64,000 nt of DNA from DATFDN01 sp963767645 (GTDB taxonomy: Bacteria; Pseudomonadota; Alphaproteobacteria; Acetobacterales; Acetobacteraceae), in assembly GCA_963767645.1 (NCBI GenBank), contig CAVYEW010000010.1, forward strand, positions 1-64,000, read 5' to 3'. Position 1 is the first letter of the stretch, and each line of letters opens with the position of its first letter. Position numbers and translations under genes: made by a program. The notes beneath the pieces were generated by a model, which was not told where the DNA came from, ran no database searches, and worked only from the letters and a program-made list of their open reading frames with translations. Positions 24,950 through 33,437 of this stretch are shown here, piece after piece.

Positions 24950-25618
24950 ATGAGTTCCTTGTCCCTTCGGGTCTCTGTGTTGCGGACCGTAGCGACCTGC
25001 GCGTTGATTGCTGGCGGCGTGGCAGCCGGTTTGGGGGCTGCGCGCGCACAAGGGGTGGCCTCGCCGGGCATGCCGGGCACGCTCGGCATGCAGGGCAACG
25101 CGCCAAGCTTCAGCAGCGAGCAGCTCGATCGCAGCCTGCGCTCGCAGCGGCGCCCGCCCTCTGCCCTGCCGGGCGCGGCGGCAAAGACGGAGCCGATCGC
25201 CCCGCCGAGTCAAGTTCCGACGATGATGAGCCCGACGGACGCGCTGTTCGACGCCGTGAACCGAGGCGATATGGCCGGGGTGCGGGACGCGATCGGCCGC
25301 GGCGCCGATCTCGCCGCGACCAACGAGCTTGGCCTGACGCCGCTCGACCTATCGATCGATCTCGGGCGCAGCGACATCTCGTTCCTGCTGCTGTCGATGC
25401 GCGGACCCGCGCCGGCAACCGGCGCCGGCCAGCAGCTTGCGGCGCAGTCGGCGAAGCCGCAGGAACCGCCGCTCTCGTCGCGGGCCAAGCCAGCACGACG
25501 GTTGGCGACGCGCGCCGCCGCCGAGCCGACAGGGGAGCCAAGCCTGCCGCGGCTGTTCGCGCGAAATGGCGGCGAGCCGATCCCTGCCGCCGGCTTCCTC
25601 GGCTTCGACGGACGCTGA
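24950..25618 (+). CDS. Secreted ankyrin-repeat protein
   Basis: 222 residues. An N-terminal signal peptide (VLRTVATCALIAGGVAAGLG, then AARAQG) is followed by a Pro/Ser-rich linker. A short ankyrin pair comes next at about residues 98-145: DALFDAVNRGDMAGVRDAIG and GADLAATNELGLTPLDLSID. The C-terminal tail is basic and low in complexity. It should sit in the periplasm and bind a partner protein; none is evident nearby. The frame opens 17 bp after the TspO stop, so the two may be cotranscribed. Moderate family evidence, clear coding character. Confidence 0.75.
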   Translation: MSSLSLRVSVLRTVATCALIAGGVAAGLGAARAQGVASPGMPGTLGMQGNAPSFSSEQLDRSLRSQRRPPSALPGAAAKTEPIAPPSQVPTMMSPTDALFDAVNRGDMAGVRDAIGRGADLAATNELGLTPLDLSIDLGRSDISFLLLSMRGPAPATGAGQQLAAQSAKPQEPPLSSRAKPARRLATRAAAEPTGEPSLPRLFARNGGEPIPAAGFLGFDGR

Positions 25619-25688
25619 TCCGGCCCGCTCTTGCGGTCCGGGGCGGGGAGTTGCCTGATAGGGCGAACCTGACCGAAGGAACCGCTCG

Positions 25689-26798
25689 ATGGCGCACGCT
25701 CCGCACCTCGTCGAACTGGCCGGCGACTATCAGACGCTGCAGGAGTTCATCCCGGCCGCCCGGGCCAAGCTGAGCGACAATATCTGGGGCTATCTGGTCG
25801 GAGCGACCGAGACCGAGACCACGATGCGCCGCAACCGGCTGGCGCTCGACCAGATCGCGCTGCGGCCGCGCGTCTGCCGCGACGTCTCCCGCATCGACTG
25901 CACCTCGACCCTGCTCGGGATGAAGATGCGGTTGCCGGTAATGCTGGCCCCGGTGGGCTCGCTCAAGTCGTTCCATCCGGGCGGGGCGGCAGAGGCGGGG
26001 CGGGGTGCCTCGGCGTTCGGCGTGCCGATCATCGTGAGTTCCGTGACCAAGCCGGGGCTCGAGGAAAGCGCGGCGGCGGCGACAGGGCCGAAGGTGTTCC
26101 AGCTCTATGTGCGCGGCGACGATGCCTGGGTCGATGACGTCGCGGAGCGGGCGACGGAGGCCGGCTACGACGCCTTCGCCATCACCGTCGATACCGCCGC
26201 CTACTCCCGCCGCGAGCGCGACATGGTCGCCCGGTTCATCAAACCCTGGCGGTCATCGGCTACCGGGCACGAGTTCCAGGCGGGCTTCTCCTGGCTGAAC
26301 GTGGCACACTTCAAGGCACGGCACCGCATCCCCCTGATCTTGAAAGGAATTGCCACCGCGGAGGATGCGGCGATCGCGTGCGACCATGGCATCGACGTGG
26401 TCTACGTCTCCAATCATGGCGGCCGACAGCTCGACCATGGACGGGGGGCGATGGAGGTGTTGCCGGAGGTGCTGGAGGCAGTTCGCGGCCGGGCGCGGAT
26501 CATCATTGATGGCGGCTTCTGCCGCGGCACCGACGTGGTGAAGGCAATCGCGCTGGGCGCGGACACGGTGGCGCTGGGGCGGCTCTACTGTTACGCGCTC
26601 GCCGCCGAGGGCGAAGCGGGAGTTCGTCGCATGCTCGAGATCCTTGAGCAGGAGGTCGCGGTGGCGATGGCGCTGACCGGCGTGACCCGCCTGGCCGAGC
26701 TTGACCGCTCCTATCTGCATTTCGGCGTCCACCCTGTGACCGTGCCGCACGTCCACAGCGCCTTCCCCCTGCTGTTCCGAACCTTGGAGACGCCGTAG
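25689..26798 (+). CDS. FMN-dependent alpha-hydroxy-acid dehydrogenase (L-lactate dehydrogenase family)
   Basis: 369 residues. FMN_dh family: an N-terminal block with NIWGYLVGATETETTMRRNR, then LPVMLAPVGSLKSFHPGGAA. FMN contacts are FQLYVRGD and ITVDTAAYSRRERD. The catalytic region DVVYVSNHGGRQLDHGRG has the active-site His and Arg. The phosphate-binding end is IIIDGGFCRGTDVVKAIALG. It oxidises a 2-hydroxy acid (lactate, glycolate or similar) to the oxo acid. GAAGGAA lies 8 bp before the start. It precedes a zinc alcohol dehydrogenase, so it may work in the same small-molecule oxidation route. Confidence 0.88.
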   Translation: MAHAPHLVELAGDYQTLQEFIPAARAKLSDNIWGYLVGATETETTMRRNRLALDQIALRPRVCRDVSRIDCTSTLLGMKMRLPVMLAPVGSLKSFHPGGAAEAGRGASAFGVPIIVSSVTKPGLEESAAAATGPKVFQLYVRGDDAWVDDVAERATEAGYDAFAITVDTAAYSRRERDMVARFIKPWRSSATGHEFQAGFSWLNVAHFKARHRIPLILKGIATAEDAAIACDHGIDVVYVSNHGGRQLDHGRGAMEVLPEVLEAVRGRARIIIDGGFCRGTDVVKAIALGADTVALGRLYCYALAAEGEAGVRRMLEILEQEVAVAMALTGVTRLAELDRSYLHFGVHPVTVPHVHSAFPLLFRTLETP

Positions 26799-26836
26799 TC
26801 TCGGGCGAACCAGGGCAACAGAGCGGGAGGATCTTC

Positions 26837-27889
26837 ATGCGCGGCGTGGTGTTCACTGGCGGGCACGAGCTCGAATTGATGGAGTTTCCCGATCCGGCGC
26901 CCGGCCCCGGCGAAGTCGTGATCGAGATGAAGGCGTCGGGCATGTGCGGCAGCGACCTGCACCAGTACCGCCGCCCCAAGGGCGAGAAGAGCAGCGTGGG
27001 CGGCCTGCCGGCCAACCCGGACCCGGTGATCGTCGGCCACGAGCCTTGCGGCATCGTCGCCGCGCGCGGCCCCGGCGTGAGCGAGCGTGACGCCCCGATC
27101 GGCGCGCGCGTCATGGTCCACCATTATCAGGGATGCAATCACTGTGAGCATTGCCGCTCCGGCTGGTCGCAGCTCTGCCAGGAAGTGCCGGTGAAGGTTT
27201 ACGGCAACAACGCCCATGGCGGTCACGCGCCCTATCTGGCGGTGCCGGCGAACACCCTGGTGGCACTGCCGGAGGAGCTGTCGTTCGAGACCGGCGCGGC
27301 GATCTCCTGCGGCACCGGAACTGCCTGGGGCGCGCTGCGGCGGATGAACTTGTCGGGCCAGGACACGATCGCGATTTTCGGCCAGGGCCCGGTAGGGCTG
27401 TCGGCAACGCAGCTCGCCAAGGCGATGGGCGCCCGCGTCATCGCGCTCGACATCAGCCCCGAACGCCTCGGTCGCGCCAAGGAGTTCGGCGCCGACGAGG
27501 TGGTAAATCCGCGCTCCAACGATCCGGTCGGCGCGGTGAAGGATCTCACGCACGGTCGAGGGGCAGATCTCTCGCTCGACACGTCAAGCTCGCCCGAGGG
27601 GCGGATCTCGGCGATCCGTTGCGTCAAGGTATGGGGAACCATGTGCTTCGTTGGCGAGCGCAACGAAGTCACGATCGACGTCAGTCCCGACGTGTTGCGC
27701 AAGCAGCTCACCATGATCGGCTCCTGGACCTTCTCGGTGATCGGCCAGGCCGAGTGCGCGCGTTTCATAACCGAGCGCCGGATACCGGTGAACCGCCTGT
27801 TCACCGATACCTGGCGGCTCGACCAGGCCGACGAGGCATATCGGCTGTTCGACACGCAGACGACCGGCAAGGGCGTGTTCGTGATGTAG
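26837..27889 (+). CDS. Zinc-dependent alcohol dehydrogenase (MDR superfamily)
   Basis: 350 residues. A GroES-like N-terminal domain carries the catalytic zinc ligands (Cys in GMCGSDLHQ, His-Glu in VGHEPCG) and the structural zinc cluster CNHCEHCRSGWSQLC. The Rossmann domain has AIFGQGPVGLSATQLAKAMG and ends in GKGVFVM. It oxidises or reduces a secondary alcohol or polyol with NAD(P). GGGAGG sits 6 bp before the ATG. It is 38 bp downstream of the FMN enzyme on the same strand and convergent with glpD with a 14-bp gap. The substrate cannot be read from sequence. Confidence 0.9.
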   Translation: MRGVVFTGGHELELMEFPDPAPGPGEVVIEMKASGMCGSDLHQYRRPKGEKSSVGGLPANPDPVIVGHEPCGIVAARGPGVSERDAPIGARVMVHHYQGCNHCEHCRSGWSQLCQEVPVKVYGNNAHGGHAPYLAVPANTLVALPEELSFETGAAISCGTGTAWGALRRMNLSGQDTIAIFGQGPVGLSATQLAKAMGARVIALDISPERLGRAKEFGADEVVNPRSNDPVGAVKDLTHGRGADLSLDTSSSPEGRISAIRCVKVWGTMCFVGERNEVTIDVSPDVLRKQLTMIGSWTFSVIGQAECARFITERRIPVNRLFTDTWRLDQADEAYRLFDTQTTGKGVFVM

Positions 27890-27903
27890 TACGAGCCCTC
27901 GCT

Positions 27904-29427
27904 TCACGCATTGGCGGTCTCCGGTATCCGCCGACGCAGGAAACCCACGACCGCGGCACGCGCCTCTGCGGGCAAATGCAGGCCCAGCTTGGAACGCCGC
28001 CAGAGCGCATCGTCCGCTGAGCGCACCCATTCCTCGCGTATGAGGTAATCGAGCTCGGCCTCCGTAAACCCACCTCCAAAGTCATTGCCGAGATCGGCAA
28101 GGCTGCTGGCATCGCCAAGCAGCCGTTCCGCTCGTGTACCATAGGCGCGGGCCAGACGTCGCGCCGTCATCGCCGGTAGCCAAGGATGGGCAGCGTGGAA
28201 GCTGGCCAGAAAGCGGCCGAACTCGCCGCCAGGCAGGTCGCCGCCGGGCAGGGCTGCTTGGCCGGTCCAGGACGCTGGGCGAGGTGCCGGCACATGGGGC
28301 AGCAGCCTGTCCATTGCCTGCTCGGCCAGCCGGCGATAGGTGGTGATCTTGCCGCCGAATACCGAGAGGATCGGTGCCTGTCCTTCTCTCGCATCCAAAT
28401 CCAGCATGTAGTCGCGCGTCACCGCTGACGCGCTCGTCGCCGCGTCGTCGTAGAGCGGCCGTACGCCGGAGTAGCTGTGCAGCGCATCGCCAGGTGCGAT
28501 CGGCCGGCGGAAGTAGCGAGACACCGCACGGCACAGGTACTCGGCTTCCGCCTCGCTGATAGCCACCGTGGCCGGGTCGCCTTCGAACGGGACATCGGTC
28601 GTGCCGATCAGCGAGAAGTCCTGTTCGTAGGGGAGGACGAAGATCACGCGCCGGTCGTCGTTCTGCAGGATGAAAGCATGCTCTCCGTCGTACAGGCGTG
28701 GCAGCACGATGTGGCTGCCCTTGATGAGCCGGGGACGCTTGCTGCTGCTCAGCCCCGCGCGATCGCTCAGCATCTCCGCAACCCAAGGCCCGGCGGCGTT
28801 CACCAGCGCGCGGGCAGCGACCATCTGGCGCGTCCCGCTCATCGTGTCGTGCAACTCGGCGACCCACGCCTCGCCTTCGCGGCGGGCGGAGACGCATCTG
28901 GTGCGGGTCCGGATGTCGGCGCCGCGCTCGCGCGCGTCCACCGCGTTCAACGCCACCAGCCGCGCATCATCCACCCAGCAATCCGAGTATTCGAACGCCG
29001 TATGATACTCGTCGCGGAGCGGCGCGCCCTTGGGATCGCGCCGCAGGTCCAGCCGGCGCGTCGGGGGCAGTCTCTGGCGGCCGCCGAGGTGGTCGTAGAG
29101 GAACAGGCCGAGCCGAACCATCCAGGCCGGCCGCTGTTCCCGTGAATGCGGCAGTACGAAGCGCATCGGCCAGGCGATGTGCGGTGCGATGCCGAGCAGC
29201 ACTTCGCGTTCGCGCAACGCCTCACGCACCAGCCGGAATTCAAAGTATTCCAGGTAGCGCAATCCGCCATGGATCAGCTTGCTGGAGGAAGAGGAGGTCG
29301 CGCCCGCAAGATCATCCTGTTCGCAAAGCACCACGCTCAGGCCACGGCCGGCCGCATCGCGCGCGATTCCGACGCCGTTGATGCCGCCGCCGACAACGAG
29401 CAGGTCAGCATGAAGAGGCTGCGTCAA
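27904..29427 (-). CDS. glpD: Aerobic glycerol-3-phosphate dehydrogenase
   Basis: 507 residues. FAD motif GGGINGVGIARDAAGRGL near the N-terminus, then LCEQDDLAGATSSSSSKLIH, then GGLRYLEYFEFRLVREALRE. Mid-protein, VNAAGPWVAEML and FVLPYEQDFSLIGTTDVPFE are conserved. It oxidises sn-glycerol-3-phosphate to dihydroxyacetone phosphate at the membrane, passing electrons to quinone. It lies 11 bp after ugpQ in the same direction and is divergent from the Ugp transporter, so uptake, diester hydrolysis and oxidation are grouped. Confidence 0.95.
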   Translation of the reverse strand: MTQPLHADLLVVGGGINGVGIARDAAGRGLSVVLCEQDDLAGATSSSSSKLIHGGLRYLEYFEFRLVREALREREVLLGIAPHIAWPMRFVLPHSREQRPAWMVRLGLFLYDHLGGRQRLPPTRRLDLRRDPKGAPLRDEYHTAFEYSDCWVDDARLVALNAVDARERGADIRTRTRCVSARREGEAWVAELHDTMSGTRQMVAARALVNAAGPWVAEMLSDRAGLSSSKRPRLIKGSHIVLPRLYDGEHAFILQNDDRRVIFVLPYEQDFSLIGTTDVPFEGDPATVAISEAEAEYLCRAVSRYFRRPIAPGDALHSYSGVRPLYDDAATSASAVTRDYMLDLDAREGQAPILSVFGGKITTYRRLAEQAMDRLLPHVPAPRPASWTGQAALPGGDLPGGEFGRFLASFHAAHPWLPAMTARRLARAYGTRAERLLGDASSLADLGNDFGGGFTEAELDYLIREEWVRSADDALWRRSKLGLHLPAEARAAVVGFLRRRIPETANA

Positions 29428-29438
29428 CCGTTCCCCTC

Positions 29439-30281
29439 CTACCCAGTCTGGCTTGCTCCGGCGATCAACCGGTCCGGATAATCGCTTATCAGCCCGTCAG
29501 CGCCCCAGGCGCGCAGCCGCGCCATGTCGGCAGCCTCGTTGACGGTCCACGGCACGACGCGCAAACCCAGCTCATGGGCGGCCGCGATCTCGGTGGCGCC
29601 GATACTGTCCCATTTGGGCGTCCAGGTACCGCCGCCCTCTGCCGCGACGGCCTCCGGCACGGACGCCGGGACCGGCCGGTCCCACCATAGCGGTGCGTTG
29701 GCGACCCTCTCCGGTCGGGTCAGCCAGGCGGAGGCGAGCTCCGGATGACGGCGCCGCAGCCAACGCGGCGCCCGCCAGTCGAAGCTCTGGAACGTCACGC
29801 GACCCAGAGCGTCCGCCCGCTTGGCCACGGCGAACGTCCGCTCAGCCATTTCTTCCGGCGGAACGGTCCAGCCGGGCCTGTCCGGCAGCAGCTTCATCTC
29901 AATCGTCACCCGTAGCTCGGGCAGCAACGCCAGCACGTCCGCAAGCAGCGGGATACGGGCACCATCATGGGCCTGCTGTCGAGGGAAGCGCCGAGCCGTG
30001 AGGCTGCCCGGCCGCAACCGGCCGACATCGTATTCCCTCAGCTCCGCGAAGGTGAGATCGCATAGCAGAGGCCCAGGCGCCTTCACCCAATGTCCCGCTG
30101 CATCCCGCGCGATATCCCCGTTCAAGCGAGGATCGTGATGCACCACCACGGCGCCATCCCGCGTCACCCCGACATCCAGCTCGACGGCCAGAACCCCGAG
30201 CGCCCTTGTCGCGCAGAACCCCTCGATCGTGTTCTCGGGAAATAGCCCGCGAGCGCCGCGATGGCCTAGCAGATCGAACAT
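29439..30281 (-). CDS. ugpQ: Glycerophosphodiester phosphodiesterase
   Basis: 280 residues. GDPD signature: LGHRGARGLFPENTIEGF (His-Arg) at the N-terminus, then ELDVGVTRDGAVVVHHDPRL with the metal-binding Glu/Asp and catalytic His. A downstream TIEMKLLPD carries the conserved Glu-Lys pair, and VVPWTVNEAADMARLRAWGA and DGLISDYPDRL follow. It releases glycerol-3-phosphate from deacylated phospholipids. No signal peptide is visible, so it should act in the cytoplasm on diesters imported by Ugp. It is first in the ugpQ-glpD operon. Confidence 0.93.
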   Translation of the reverse strand: MFDLLGHRGARGLFPENTIEGFCATRALGVLAVELDVGVTRDGAVVVHHDPRLNGDIARDAAGHWVKAPGPLLCDLTFAELREYDVGRLRPGSLTARRFPRQQAHDGARIPLLADVLALLPELRVTIEMKLLPDRPGWTVPPEEMAERTFAVAKRADALGRVTFQSFDWRAPRWLRRRHPELASAWLTRPERVANAPLWWDRPVPASVPEAVAAEGGGTWTPKWDSIGATEIAAAHELGLRVVPWTVNEAADMARLRAWGADGLISDYPDRLIAGASQTG

Positions 30282-30380
30282 CAACCACCCTGCCGAGAGA
30301 GTTGCCAGATCAAAAGATATCGGCTCCCTTGCGCACAGAATAGGACGGCCCGACCCGCCGCCGAGTTGAGGAGACGCATC
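30282..30380. promoter_or_regulatory. Divergent promoter region between ugpQ-glpD and ugpBAEC
   Basis: 99 bp separate the start of ugpQ (minus) and ugpB (plus). It must hold both promoters. The AT-richer core (GATCAAAAGATATCGG) is the likeliest site of the -10 regions. GAGGAGA at 30366-30372 is the ribosome binding site of ugpB. Confidence 0.5.
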
Positions 30381-31712
30381 ATGCACCGACGCACCCTGCT
30401 CGCCGGCGCTGCCGCACTCGCTACCCGTCCCGCCCTTGCCCAGCAAACCGGCAAGAAGACCCGTATCGTGTGGTGGCACGCAATGAGCGGCGCCAATGGC
30501 GACGTCATCAATCGCGTCGCGCGCGACTTCAACGCGAGCCAGGGCGAGGTGGAGCTGGAGCCGATCTTCAAGGGCACCTACCCCGAGACCCTGACTGCCG
30601 CCATCGCCGCCTATCGCGCCGGCCAGGCGCCCCATATCGTGCAGGTCTTCGAAGTCGGCACCGGCTCCATGCTCGCGGCCGGCCCGGCGGTGAAGCAGGT
30701 CTGGCAGCTCGCCAAGGAGACCGGCCTCGCCATCGACCCCGACGCCTACATCCAGGGCGTGCGCGGCTACTACAGCCTGCCGAACGGCCAGCTCGCCTCG
30801 ATGCCGTTCAACTCCTCGACCGCAATCATGTGGTACAACCAGGACGCATTTGAGAAGGCCGGCCTCGACCCGGCGAAGCCTCCTGCCACTTGGCAGGATT
30901 TGGTGAAGGCCGCCGACGCGCTCGCCGCCAAGCGCCCCACCTCGATCGCGATGACCTCCGCCTGGTTCACCTGGGTCCAGTTCGAGGAGTTCGCCGCGAT
31001 CCACAACCTGGAATACGCGACCGAGCACGATGGCTATGACGGGCTGGGTGCGAAACTGGAGGTGAACGGCAAACCGTTCGTGGCGCAGCTCCAGCGCTTC
31101 CTCGACATGTCGAAATCCGGCGCGTTCAAATATACGGGCCGCGACAACGCACCCGACGCGGTGTTCTACTCCGGTCAGGCGGCGATCGGCTTCGGCTCGT
31201 CCTCGGCCCGGGCGGACATCGTGAAGAATGCCAAGTTCCGTTACGCGGAGGCGCTCCTGCCCTACGACCCCGACGTGAACCCGGACCCGATCAACTCCAT
31301 CATCGGCGGCGCGAGCCTCTGGACGATGACCGCCCCGCGCCGTACGCCCGAGGAATACAAGGCGGTGGCCCGGTTCTACCAGTTCATCGTCCAGCCCGAG
31401 CAGGCCGCGCGCTACGCCGAGGACACCGGCTACGTCCCGGTGACTATGGCTGCCAACGCGCTGTTGCAGAAGCAGGGCTACTACGCCAGGAACCCAGGCA
31501 CCGACCTGCCGGTGAAGCAGCTCAGCCGGGGCACCATGACCGCAAACTCCCGCGGTCTGCGCCTCGGCCGCCTGCCCGAGATCCGCACCATCATCTACGA
31601 GGAGCTCGAGAAGGCGCTGCAAGGCCAGCAGGGGGCGCAGCAGGCGCTCGACAACGCCGTGGAGCGCGGCAACCGCGTGCTGCGCGAGTTCCAGAAGTCG
31701 GTCCGGGCCTGA
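30381..31712 (+). CDS. ugpB: sn-Glycerol-3-phosphate ABC transporter, substrate-binding protein
   Basis: 443 residues from the ATG at 30381, 8 bp after GAGGAGA; an in-frame TTG at 30366 is part of the ribosome binding site. A Tat- or Sec-type signal peptide (MHRRTLLAGAAALATRPALA) is followed by a family 1 binding protein: IVWWHAMSGANGDVINRVAR, then TYPETLTAAIAAYRAGQAPH, then SMPFNSSTAIMWYNQDAF, then FVQFEEF-like and GGASLWTM. Conserved residues fit the G3P and glycerophosphodiester binding protein UgpB. It is periplasmic and heads the ugpBAEC operon. Confidence 0.93.
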   Translation: MHRRTLLAGAAALATRPALAQQTGKKTRIVWWHAMSGANGDVINRVARDFNASQGEVELEPIFKGTYPETLTAAIAAYRAGQAPHIVQVFEVGTGSMLAAGPAVKQVWQLAKETGLAIDPDAYIQGVRGYYSLPNGQLASMPFNSSTAIMWYNQDAFEKAGLDPAKPPATWQDLVKAADALAAKRPTSIAMTSAWFTWVQFEEFAAIHNLEYATEHDGYDGLGAKLEVNGKPFVAQLQRFLDMSKSGAFKYTGRDNAPDAVFYSGQAAIGFGSSSARADIVKNAKFRYAEALLPYDPDVNPDPINSIIGGASLWTMTAPRRTPEEYKAVARFYQFIVQPEQAARYAEDTGYVPVTMAANALLQKQGYYARNPGTDLPVKQLSRGTMTANSRGLRLGRLPEIRTIIYEELEKALQGQQGAQQALDNAVERGNRVLREFQKSVRA

Positions 31713-31725
31713 CCGGGCGCCCGCG

Positions 31726-32607
31726 ATGGAGCGCCGGACGCTCTTTCCGGGCTGGCTCCTGCCCGCGCTCCTGGTTCTGCCGCAGCTATTGCTGACCGCG
31801 GTGTTCTTCCTCTGGCCCGCCGGGCAGGCCGTCTGGTCCAGCTTCACACGAGAGGACCCGTTCGGCCTCAACGCCCAGTTCGTCGGCCTCGGCAACTTCG
31901 CCGACCTGTTCTCCGACCCGCTCTATGTCGCCACGATCGAGCGCACCGTCGTCTTCTGCGCCTGCGTCGCCGCGTTCTCCATGGCCGCCGCGCTGCTGCT
32001 CGCCGTCTTCGCCGACAGGGAGCTGCGCGGCCGCGGCTTCTACCGCGCCATGCTGATCTGGCCCTACGCGGTTGCGCCCGCCGTGTCGGCGGTGCTGTGG
32101 ATCCTGCTGCTCCATCCCCAGATCGGCCTGCTGGGCGGCTTCCTCAACCGGCACGGCGTTCACTGGGACTACAAGCTCGACGGGTTCCAGGCGATGCTCA
32201 TGGTGATCCTCGCCAGCGCCTGGAAGCAGGTGAGCTATGATTTCATCTTCTTCCTCGCCGGACTCCAGGCAATCCCGAAAACCATCATCGAGGCCGCCCG
32301 CATGGACGGCGGCAAGGGCTTCCACCGCTTCCGCACAATCACCCTGCCGCTGCTGATGCCCACCACCTTCTTTCTCCTGGTCGTCAACCTCGTCTACGCC
32401 GCCTTCGACACCTTCCCCACCATCTGGGCGCTGACCGCGGGCGGGCCGGGCAAGGCCACGGAGACGCTGGTGATCAAGGTCTATCGCGACGGCATCGTCA
32501 ATGCCGATATCGGCTCCTCCGCAGCGCAATCCGTGGTGCTGATGGCCGGCGTGATCGCGCTCACGGCAGCGCAGTTCCGTTTCCTCGGCCGGAGATCCGC
32601 CGCGTGA
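31726..32607 (+). CDS. ugpA: sn-Glycerol-3-phosphate ABC transporter, permease UgpA
   Basis: 293 residues with six predicted membrane segments, starting LFPGWLLPALLVLPQLLLTA. The EAA loop that docks to the ATPase is EAARMDGGKGFHRFRTITLP. It forms the membrane channel together with UgpE. It starts 13 bp after ugpB and overlaps ugpE by 4 bp, so translation is coupled. Length and motifs match the family. Confidence 0.93.
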   Translation: MERRTLFPGWLLPALLVLPQLLLTAVFFLWPAGQAVWSSFTREDPFGLNAQFVGLGNFADLFSDPLYVATIERTVVFCACVAAFSMAAALLLAVFADRELRGRGFYRAMLIWPYAVAPAVSAVLWILLLHPQIGLLGGFLNRHGVHWDYKLDGFQAMLMVILASAWKQVSYDFIFFLAGLQAIPKTIIEAARMDGGKGFHRFRTITLPLLMPTTFFLLVVNLVYAAFDTFPTIWALTAGGPGKATETLVIKVYRDGIVNADIGSSAAQSVVLMAGVIALTAAQFRFLGRRSAA

Positions 32608-33437
32608 ACTTGGGCCGGACCGACTGGCTTGCCCACGCCATCCTCGCGCTCGGCGTCGTCCTGTTCGCGCTGCCCATCTGGATCGCCATTGCCGGCTCGA
32701 CGCAGAGCGCGGGCGCGATCGCCCGGGGCGATCTCTCCCTGCTCCCCAACCCGGCCGGCCTCGGCGTCTATGCCGATGTGCTGCGCAACGGCGGCCCGGG
32801 CGCCGGGCCGGTCTGGCGGATGATGCTGGTCTCGGCCGGCATGGCGCTCGCCATCGCGGTGGGCAAGATCGCCATTTCGCTGCTCTCGGCCTACGCCGTC
32901 GTGTTCTTCCGTTTCCCGTTCCGCCGCACCGCCTTCTGGGTCATCTTCATCACCCTGATGCTGCCGGTGGAGGTGCGGATCGTCCCCACCTACACGGTGA
33001 TGTCGGACCTGCATCTGATCGACACCTTCCCCGGCCTGACCGTGCCCCTGATCGCGTCCGCCACCGCCACGCTGCTGTTCCGCCAGACCTTCGCCGCGAT
33101 CCCGGACGAGCTGGTCGAGGCGGCGCGCATGGATGGCGCCGGGCCGCTGCGCTTTCTGCGCGACATCCTGATCCCGGTCTCGGCCGCGAACCTCGCCGCC
33201 CTGTTCGTCATCCTCTTCGTCTATGGCTGGAACCAGTATCTCTGGCCGCTGCTCGTCGCGACCGACCCGCGGCTCGACACGGTGGTCATCGGCATCGTCA
33301 AGATGATCGGGGTGGACACCGCGACCGAGTGGAACAAGGTGATGGCGACCGCGGTGCTCGCGCTGCTGCCTCCGGTCGGTGTCGTGCTGCTGATGCAGCG
33401 CTGGTTCGTCAATGGCCTCACGGAAGGCGACAGGTAA
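32604..33437 (+). CDS. ugpE: sn-Glycerol-3-phosphate ABC transporter, permease UgpE
   Basis: 277 residues from a GTG at 32604 inside the ugpA stop (GTGA). Six membrane segments are predicted, beginning AILALGVVLFALPIWIAIAG. The EAA loop is EAARMDGAGPLRFLRDILIP. The C-terminal end LLMQRWFVNGLTEGDR is highly conserved in UgpE and MalG-type permeases. The stop overlaps the ugpC start by one base. Confidence 0.93.
   Translation: MNLGRTDWLAHAILALGVVLFALPIWIAIAGSTQSAGAIARGDLSLLPNPAGLGVYADVLRNGGPGAGPVWRMMLVSAGMALAIAVGKIAISLLSAYAVVFFRFPFRRTAFWVIFITLMLPVEVRIVPTYTVMSDLHLIDTFPGLTVPLIASATATLLFRQTFAAIPDELVEAARMDGAGPLRFLRDILIPVSAANLAALFVILFVYGWNQYLWPLLVATDPRLDTVVIGIVKMIGVDTATEWNKVMATAVLALLPPVGVVLLMQRWFVNGLTEGDR

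Noticed and set aside
29439..31895. 818-codon minus-strand frame covering ugpQ and antisense ugpB
   Set aside because: Only the last 280 codons from 30281 match GDPD; the rest is antisense of ugpB.
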